From a virus, in the IMG/VR virus record IMGVR_UViG_3300044799_000121, positions 1-20,723 of that record: a stretch of DNA of 20,723 nucleotides, one strand, 5' to 3'. A program made the position numbers and the translations under genes. The notes below the pieces were generated by a model. The model was not told the origin of the DNA. It saw only the letters and a program-made list of their open reading frames with translations, and ran no database searches. Below, one piece after another: positions 15,246-20,723 of the stretch. Numbering within the stretch: the stretch's first letter is position 1; every line of letters starts with the position of its first letter.

Positions 15246-16739
15246 TTAACGAAGAATAGAAGGAATAATACGAGCAGTTTTTTTCATATTGGTAATTTTT
15301 ACACCACCAATAAATCCTTTAAATACAGAATAACCGTCTACCGAAGTAGCCATCATTCTAGGATCTGTTCGATTATTATATGGAGAGAATGGATCCCTCA
15401 ATCCAGGTATATACCCAAAGAATTCTTCCTCATCTTTAACACTAACCTTAGAAATATTTGCGCTTCCAGCAGTCGTACCAACATCAAATATCTCATAGAT
15501 ATAAGAACTGGCAAGACCACCATCCGGGTGACGTAAGGTATTAGGATAACCATCTTTCATTGGGTCAATAGTAAGTTTGAATTTTATACCATTAACAGCA
15601 ACATAATTCAAAAATTGACCTTCATCCAAAGTAAGTTTTCCACCTTCTGTCTTAATATTTACATTAGCCTGTAGATAGGTAATTGCATTGGCTTTATTAA
15701 CAGCATCTTTATGAAACTGATATGCTCCATACTCACCAGTATTTACAATAAACTCACGTTTATCTTCTGGTATTTTACCATAGGACATATCCATAGCAAA
15801 ATCTGTCAACATATCTAAACTAAAGGTATTATATGTTAATACGTTACCATATTCCATTTGCTCATATAAACCAAAGCCAGAACGAATTGTATTACCAGAT
15901 TCACCCTGATGTCCATATGTACCATCAGATAATTTGTTAGATTTACCATAACCTATAAGACGAGCTTTATCACGTTCAAACTGTACGTAGAAATCCCAAC
16001 CAAGTTTATCAATCCAACGAGTCTGAGTCTTGCCATTCTGATCTATGAAAGCAAATGCCAGAGGTTTATTCTTGCCCTTACTGATCATATTACCAGGAAC
16101 GTCATAATTCTTACGAATCATTGATTGAACATTTTCCATCTGATAGGGAGCAGTATGATGAACACCTGTCCCTCTTTTAGAGAGTTCCTGTTCTACCATA
16201 CCAAACAGTTCTGACCACATTGTATTGGCTGCTAAATCAGCTGCCGGAACCCAAAGTGTATCATCGCCAGAAAAGAGTTGTACTTTATAACGCCAGTAAT
16301 TACCAAACTGTACCGGATCTTCAATAACCCTTAGTTGATATACCTCAGGTTTTGAGCCAACAATATGTGATGTAATTTCAAAGTATCTTTCAGGAAACAA
16401 CATATAAAAGATACCTCTATTAAGACCAGCCTGAACTGCATCTGTTACAACAGTTGTACATGCTAAATCTGAAAAAGCAGCTTTTAGAGGAATACTTCTT
16501 TCATCTGATCCCTGAAGGAACCATCTGTAAACAACATCATCATTAATCCACTCAGTAGGAAGCTTATTTATAAAAGAAACAAAGTTGTCTGAACCAACAT
16601 TAAGTTCATACAATCTATTCATTGTTTTGCTTATAATTTCAGGCTCCTGCATACCAAGCCAACCTAGATGACTTTCACGTGTTAAACCACTCCAGTGTTT
16701 TGGATCAACTATCTGAAGTTTTGAAATCAAATTTGCCAT
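15246..16739 (-). CDS. Major capsid protein, crAss-like phage family
   Basis: The 497-aa protein forms the icosahedral head shell (HK97 fold known for this family). Blocks that I recognise from crAss-like capsid proteins, in order: VYRWFLQGSDERSIPL (70-85), YQLRVIEDPVQFG (134-146) followed by YKVQLFSGDD (151-160), MVEQELSKRGTGVHHTAPYQ (181-200), SMIRKNYDVPGNMISKGKNK (206-225), DFYVQFERDKARLIGYGKSN (249-268), SGNTIRSGFGLYEQME (281-296), TYNTFSLDMLTDF (302-314) and REFIVNTGEYGAYQFHKDAV (328-347). The start at 16739 has an AT-rich leader with no Shine-Dalgarno. Its 5' neighbour is not the scaffold gene directly but an inserted GIY-YIG endonuclease, 25 bases away. A terminator hairpin follows. 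Confidence 0.9.
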   Translation of the reverse strand: MANLISKLQIVDPKHWSGLTRESHLGWLGMQEPEIISKTMNRLYELNVGSDNFVSFINKLPTEWINDDVVYRWFLQGSDERSIPLKAAFSDLACTTVVTDAVQAGLNRGIFYMLFPERYFEITSHIVGSKPEVYQLRVIEDPVQFGNYWRYKVQLFSGDDTLWVPAADLAANTMWSELFGMVEQELSKRGTGVHHTAPYQMENVQSMIRKNYDVPGNMISKGKNKPLAFAFIDQNGKTQTRWIDKLGWDFYVQFERDKARLIGYGKSNKLSDGTYGHQGESGNTIRSGFGLYEQMEYGNVLTYNTFSLDMLTDFAMDMSYGKIPEDKREFIVNTGEYGAYQFHKDAVNKANAITYLQANVNIKTEGGKLTLDEGQFLNYVAVNGIKFKLTIDPMKDGYPNTLRHPDGGLASSYIYEIFDVGTTAGSANISKVSVKDEEEFFGYIPGLRDPFSPYNNRTDPRMMATSVDGYSVFKGFIGGVKITNMKKTARIIPSILR

Positions 16740-16764
16740 TATTTATTTAAAATTTAAAAATAGT

Positions 16765-17406
16765 TTACGATTTATATTTCCAAACATATCCACCAACTGT
16801 CTTATATCCATAACAATTTTTCAAACAGTGGTTAATATTCTTATTACTTATTTTTAATTCTTTACCAGCAGTAGTTGCAGAATCCCATTCTTTAATAAAA
16901 ACCATATTTTTAGTATATTGCAAAATAGGAATTCTACGTGCCAAACCATTATTAATATTATGTTCAGTTGAGTGTTTTCTACCTTTAAGTATTTTACTCA
17001 TAGTTTCTCCATACTTTTTCTTACTTTCTTCAGAATGGTGTCTACCTTTTGACCAAGTATTTAAACCTATGCGAGACTTACTCATTTTATCTCTAGTTTC
17101 TTTGGAGTGGTGTATTCCTAAACAATTACCCGCTGTTTTACAGATATTAAAATATGGATTATAAATATTAATAAAACACTGTTCTTTTATAACTAATCTT
17201 TCTTTTTCACACTTTATTAAAACTGAGAATTCCAAATCTCCTACACCATATTTATTATAATGTCTTTGAAGTTTTATATTCCCATGTCTATTATGTATAA
17301 GATCACATAAATGAACACTTTTTCTATTTAAAAGATTAACTGCAGAACCAATATAGCATCTCTCAGGTTTACTCTTGGACTGAATTTTATAAATACCACT
17401 TTCCAT
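16765..17406 (-). CDS. Free-standing GIY-YIG homing endonuclease with NUMOD-type DNA-binding tail
   Basis: A 213-aa protein. The catalytic domain (1-95) has GIY at 4-6, YIG at 18-20, Arg28 in NLLNRKS and the metal-binding Glu75 in IKEQCFINIYNPYFN. Residues 97-157 hold NUMOD3-type repeats (HHSKETRDKMSKSRIGLNTW; GRHHSEESKKKYGETMSKIL; KGRKHSTEHN). Residues 160-211 resemble a NUMOD1-like helix-turn-helix (DSATTAGKELKISNKNINHC ... GGYVWKYK). It cuts DNA at a specific site to spread its own gene. It starts one base after the scaffold gene stop (TAATATG) and ends 25 bases before the capsid start, so it is intergenic and not intron-borne. ATG 17406 is preferred to an upstream TTG at 17418 that overlaps the scaffold gene. 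Lys/Asn-rich codon use differs from the Thr/Ala-rich neighbours. Confidence 0.9.
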   Translation of the reverse strand: MESGIYKIQSKSKPERCYIGSAVNLLNRKSVHLCDLIHNRHGNIKLQRHYNKYGVGDLEFSVLIKCEKERLVIKEQCFINIYNPYFNICKTAGNCLGIHHSKETRDKMSKSRIGLNTWSKGRHHSEESKKKYGETMSKILKGRKHSTEHNINNGLARRIPILQYTKNMVFIKEWDSATTAGKELKISNKNINHCLKNCYGYKTVGGYVWKYKS

Positions 17407-17407
17407 A

Positions 17408-18658
17408 TTAACTGCCAAACATTCCTCTCATACTCTCGATATTATCTTTAGAGGTTTTATCTTCTTCCAAGCTACGTAGCACATGTGCCCCAGTCTTAGA
17501 AGCAGTATTGCTTTTATCTTTCAATGCCTTCTCCAAATCAGATATCTCAGATGTAACTTTAGCCTGAGAGGCTTTATTCCAAGGTTTATCCTTCTCAAAA
17601 TATCCAGTCTCTAGTAAATAAGCTATTCTGGAATCAAAAAACATAGGATCTTCAGCTCTTTTTGCCCAGATAGCATTAGTTGTTCTACCTTTACTATCCT
17701 GAACTGGTTTTGTAATATCCTCAAGCATCTTAACCTTAGTTTGTTTATTTATCTGTACCCCAGGAATTATCTCACCAAGACTATTAATGCCTTCTTTTAA
17801 CGATTCTAAACTACGTCTGTTTTCTTCTTCCTGTAGTTTTGTTATACGTTGGGCTTCCTTTTCTTCAACAGCAATCTCTTCTTTAACTAAATCCCTTAGA
17901 TCATTCAAGTACCCTTTAGAATCCTCAATATCATCCCCAAGATCAACACTGCTTTGAACAGCTTTTTCTATCTTGGCATCAGACATCTTAGTAGTTAACT
18001 TAAAGTAATCTGTCATCACCTGCTTACGCAAGTCAACATTTTCTTCCTTACTAAGTTCATCAGGTTTAATACCATCAAATCTAGTCTTTAATGAAAGAAG
18101 ATCACCAGCAGAATCTACCGAAACACCCTTACCAATAAGATTTAAATACTCCTGATACCCAGCATCCAAATCAGTTTTTGCTGATGTGATGTTTATATCT
18201 ATCTCATCCTTAATAAGATTACGAAGAGCATTAGCTTCACCAACACTCTTTGAATCCTCTAAGAATTTTTTCTCATCAAAAGACGATAAAAGCCCCTGCG
18301 CAACTAAGTCCCTAGCAAAGATTACAGTAAAAGAAGCGTCAGAAGTTTTTTCAGTAGTTGTTTTATTAAGGGAGGCAGAGGCTTTATCATCTGTTTTTTC
18401 AATATCCTCAACAACTTTATCAACTGTTTTCTTATCCTGATCTAATTCTGTAGTTTGCTTTTCCAGAACTTTGTCTATATTATCTAATAAAGATGTCTTT
18501 TTATCATCCTTATACTTCTTGTCTTCCTTTGCAGGAAGATCTTTAGTAGTGTCATCAATTGCCGGAATTGAATCTAAAACACTATTTATATCCAGTGTGT
18601 CATCAAATTCTAGCATTTCATCTAAACTCTGATCATCAAATACTCCTTTTGTTGCCAT
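17408..18658 (-). CDS. Putative capsid scaffolding/assembly protein
   Basis: The 416-aa protein is very acidic and Lys/Asp/Glu-rich with long helical, coiled-coil-prone stretches: KTSLLDNIDKVLEKQTTELD near 55, VKEEIAVEEKEAQRITKLQE followed by EENRRSLESLKEGI near 270, and KVTSEISDLEKALKDKSNT near 370. There are no Cys residues and no membrane or catalytic motif. Low-complexity charged proteins encoded between portal and major capsid genes are usually scaffolds that guide procapsid assembly and then leave. A pattern PMFFDSRIAYLLETGYF (340-356) suggests a folded C-terminal patch that may contact the capsid or portal. A virion-internal protein is the alternative. No protease gene is adjacent in this window. 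Confidence 0.7.
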   Translation of the reverse strand: MATKGVFDDQSLDEMLEFDDTLDINSVLDSIPAIDDTTKDLPAKEDKKYKDDKKTSLLDNIDKVLEKQTTELDQDKKTVDKVVEDIEKTDDKASASLNKTTTEKTSDASFTVIFARDLVAQGLLSSFDEKKFLEDSKSVGEANALRNLIKDEIDINITSAKTDLDAGYQEYLNLIGKGVSVDSAGDLLSLKTRFDGIKPDELSKEENVDLRKQVMTDYFKLTTKMSDAKIEKAVQSSVDLGDDIEDSKGYLNDLRDLVKEEIAVEEKEAQRITKLQEEENRRSLESLKEGINSLGEIIPGVQINKQTKVKMLEDITKPVQDSKGRTTNAIWAKRAEDPMFFDSRIAYLLETGYFEKDKPWNKASQAKVTSEISDLEKALKDKSNTASKTGAHVLRSLEEDKTSKDNIESMRGMFGS

Positions 18659-18681
18659 AACTTACTATAATTTTTGCTTTA

Positions 18682-18689
18682 CAAATTTA
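18682..18689 (-). promoter_or_regulatory. Candidate -7 promoter element upstream of the scaffold gene
   Basis: The minus strand reads TAAATTTGTAA, identical over 11 bases to the -7 region of the promoter at 7154-7161. It lies 23 bases before the scaffold ATG, almost the same distance as at the other site (23 bases between element and ATG there). No TTTG is found 19-21 bases upstream, so this is a partial match. A weak or phage-factor-dependent promoter for the scaffold-capsid genes is possible. Confidence 0.35.
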
Positions 18690-18753
18690 ATATATTAAAA
18701 TGAGATTTCCTACTACATTATAAAATTACCCAATTGTGGTATAACGTAAAACA

Positions 18754-20723
18754 CTATTTTCCACTAGCCTTGGGGGTTGGTTTATTAGCAATCTGCCTCT
18801 TAATATCAATTTCACGATCTTTTTGTGCCTCACTTCTCATATTGGATCTTCGGGTTTCTTCCAGAGCTGAACGTTTTAAATCATGTTCAACCGTCTTATC
18901 CTCCGGCTGTTGTTCAGTATCCTGAGAACTTCCTGCTTGTATAAGAGCTACATCTATAGACGTTTCACTGCGTTTATCAATTTCATATCTCCTAAGAGTT
19001 TCCTCTCTATCAACCTGTTCCTGCTTTTGCTGTAAAGCCATTTTAGCCTGCTCAGCATTCTGTTGTCTAACCTGTTCTTCAAAAGCTTCAAACTTACGTT
19101 GCAAAGCAGCTGGATCTTGTGTACGATAAAGTTCCATAACCATAGAAAGATTACCTCCATTCTGCATAAATGGTTGAACAAGGCTCTTAATAGTATTCAT
19201 CATATCCTTATCCACAATAGAATTTGTAACATAAATCCCATATTCAGACTCAGCAAATAAACCACCATCAAAGTCTAAAACAGCCTGACTACCATCAGAT
19301 AGAATAAATTGACGCTTAAATTTCTGATCCTTCCAAGCAATCTTAGCAGTTTCTATATATGCCTCTAATGCACGAACTCTAAAATCATCATGAATACTAA
19401 AATACTTAGCAGTATTCAACGAGCTTTGTTTTACTCCCCTTTCCACACCACCAACAGTTTCTCTACTTTGGATAGCCCCTAATCTCTGGTCAGTGATGCC
19501 AACTATATCCTGAACCCTGTTTTCAAGGAATGTTAGAATCCCTAACAAGTTTTGGATAACAGCGGCATCACCTATTTCAATAGAACCAGAACCCCGATTC
19601 ATTGTACCAGCAAGTTTGCCAAGAGCTGCACCTTTCTGTCCCTCATTAAACTCATCTTCAAATACTATTTTAAACTGATCCATGTAGAATAAGAATTGAT
19701 CCATGGTAAAATTAGAGGGGATCATACTAGTACTTATTCTTGCCATTCTACCTTTATAAGTCTTCATTTCTTCCCACAATTTGTGCATGAAGAAGTTATA
19801 GGTCAACTGATATGGTTTTCCAAGGCTTACAAATGAAAGTGATTTTGAGTCATTTGTGTTAAATATACTACCTATAATTCCAGGGTGACACTTACTAGGG
19901 TTGTCCATACTTCTGAACTGTATGGCTCTTGGACCCATTTTAACATAAATATCATCTGCCAACTTTGTTGCTTCATTCCATTCCCCAAGCCAAATCCACT
20001 TTATATTGTCTTTTTCAATATCAGATAATGGGTAGTCTTCATCAACATATTTCTTTTGTATGTCTCCATTATCATCTATAAATTGTAAAACACCAACCTT
20101 TTTCATTCCCTTCCACAAGGCACGTAATTTTCTTACATTGCCATAAGCATCAAAAGAACCTCCAAAGAAAGTTGTCTGACTTGCATTTGCGTTAATAACA
20201 GATCCAATACCACCCTGTTGATCTATCCACGATGTAAGATCTATTGGAACATTTCTTAATGAACGATTAAATATCTTACCAGAAGCAGATGACGTATAGG
20301 CGTACCCATCTTCCAGTTTCTTAATTTCTGAGTCTTTTAATTCATCATGAAACTCATCAATAATTTGTCCAACTGGAACGAAGGATAATTCTATAATAAT
20401 ATCAGAATCCTCTATCTTATAATTATTTCCACTTCTAATAGTAAATAATGATAATGGATTACCTTTCCGCAGAATAGGTTCTCCACCCATAATATCAGTA
20501 ATAGCTATTTCCTCACCACAAGTTAATAAGTCTTCAAAATCTTTACTAAATGTCTCCTGCATCCCCTGGTTTACATAACCATATTGAATGATTTGAGATG
20601 CCATAAGTTCACGTCTATCACGATAATTAAACTTCATCCACTTGGCTTGGGCTTGGATGGCTTGTGATGCCTCATCCTGAGAATAGTCTTTTGAAACTAT
20701 TCTATCCAAAATAGATTTATTTA
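18754..20723 (-). CDS. Portal protein, crAss-like phage family (5' end outside window)
   Basis: At least 655 residues are visible. The frame is open to the right edge (NKSILDRIVSKDY...), and no convincing ATG is present, since the codon at 20709 is TTG. The true N-terminus therefore lies outside the window. Blocks recognised as portal-like: KDFEDLLTCGEEIAITDIMG followed by GEPILRKGNPLSLF, YQLTYNFFMHKLWEEMKTYK with GRMARI, IGDAAVIQNLLGILTFLENR and ITDQRLGAIQSRETVGGVER, the usual region before the C-terminal arm. The last 120 residues are a Gln/Glu/Arg-rich coiled coil (FEEQVRQQNAEQAKMALQQK) ending PTPKASGK, probably inside the head or flexible. Twelve such subunits form the DNA entry channel. 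It stops at TAG, the only non-TAA stop among the well-supported genes, 95 bases before the scaffold start. Confidence 0.85.
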   Translation of the reverse strand, partial: NKSILDRIVSKDYSQDEASQAIQAQAKWMKFNYRDRRELMASQIIQYGYVNQGMQETFSKDFEDLLTCGEEIAITDIMGGEPILRKGNPLSLFTIRSGNNYKIEDSDIIIELSFVPVGQIIDEFHDELKDSEIKKLEDGYAYTSSASGKIFNRSLRNVPIDLTSWIDQQGGIGSVINANASQTTFFGGSFDAYGNVRKLRALWKGMKKVGVLQFIDDNGDIQKKYVDEDYPLSDIEKDNIKWIWLGEWNEATKLADDIYVKMGPRAIQFRSMDNPSKCHPGIIGSIFNTNDSKSLSFVSLGKPYQLTYNFFMHKLWEEMKTYKGRMARISTSMIPSNFTMDQFLFYMDQFKIVFEDEFNEGQKGAALGKLAGTMNRGSGSIEIGDAAVIQNLLGILTFLENRVQDIVGITDQRLGAIQSRETVGGVERGVKQSSLNTAKYFSIHDDFRVRALEAYIETAKIAWKDQKFKRQFILSDGSQAVLDFDGGLFAESEYGIYVTNSIVDKDMMNTIKSLVQPFMQNGGNLSMVMELYRTQDPAALQRKFEAFEEQVRQQNAEQAKMALQQKQEQVDREETLRRYEIDKRSETSIDVALIQAGSSQDTEQQPEDKTVEHDLKRSALEETRRSNMRSEAQKDREIDIKRQIANKPTPKASGK

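Noticed and set aside
15246-17406. Intron around the GIY-YIG gene
   Set aside because: Scaffold and capsid frames are each complete, so there is nothing to splice. The nuclease is free-standing.
16765-17418. TTG start at 17418 for the GIY-YIG nuclease
   Set aside because: It would overlap the scaffold gene. The ATG at 17406 places the GIY motif at residue 4 as usual.
18754-20709. TTG at 20709 as the portal start
   Set aside because: The frame stays open to the window edge and the visible protein begins inside the portal fold, so the gene is taken as 5'-truncated by the window.
1-20723. tRNA genes, CRISPR arrays, integrase, insertion sequences, attachment sites
   Set aside because: No cloverleaf, regularly spaced repeats, transposase or recombinase frames, or terminal inverted repeats were seen on either strand.

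Overview
The window looks like the late structural region of a tailed phage infecting a Bacteroidota host, most likely crAss-like (Crassvirales or a close relative). Three things point there. The 497-residue capsid protein carries blocks I recognise from crAss-like major capsid proteins (VEQELSKRG, the PGNM/KP segment, an FxxQF-type DFYVQF block). The partial gene at the right end matches crAss-like portals. Start codons have A/T-rich leaders with no Shine-Dalgarno, and one intergenic region holds an exact Bacteroidetes-type promoter (TTTG-N19-TAAATTTG). The DNA is AT-rich, and 18 of the 19 genes whose end lies in the window stop with TAA (portal: TAG; no TGA). These are memory-based recognitions, not database searches.

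Every gene lies on the minus strand, so the transcription order runs from right to left. Head and connector block: portal (its 5' end runs off the window), putative scaffolding protein, free-standing GIY-YIG homing endonuclease, major capsid protein followed by a terminator hairpin, a conserved 298-aa protein, a 220-aa connector-like protein, a 275-aa lectin-fold decoration-like protein, an endonuclease VII-type HNH nuclease, and a 399-aa beta-rich virion protein. Middle block: a hairpin, then a DUF5675 protein with a canonical EF-hand loop, 191-aa and 87-aa proteins, a 374-aa fibre with classic tail-fibre repeats, a 349-aa beta-rich protein, and a 59-aa single-span membrane protein too short for routine ORF calling. 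This block ends at a strong hairpin (7246-7267).

Host-recognition block: a promoter (7154-7184) starts a separate unit. It encodes a 500-aa protein built from a tandem domain duplication, a 190-aa protein, a 1038-aa multidomain protein (lectin fold, NodB/CE4 polysaccharide deacetylase, FN3-like, leucine-rich-like repeats, lectin fold), a 571-aa protein (two lectin folds plus a DUF1566-like domain in reversed segment order), and the start of another gene. Overlapping TAATG junctions suggest translational coupling. This block reads as a receptor-binding and glycan-modifying adsorption apparatus. It is the part most likely to contain something undescribed.

No tRNA, CRISPR array, integrase, insertion sequence or reverse transcriptase is visible. 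No gene-free stretch exceeds about 145 bases.
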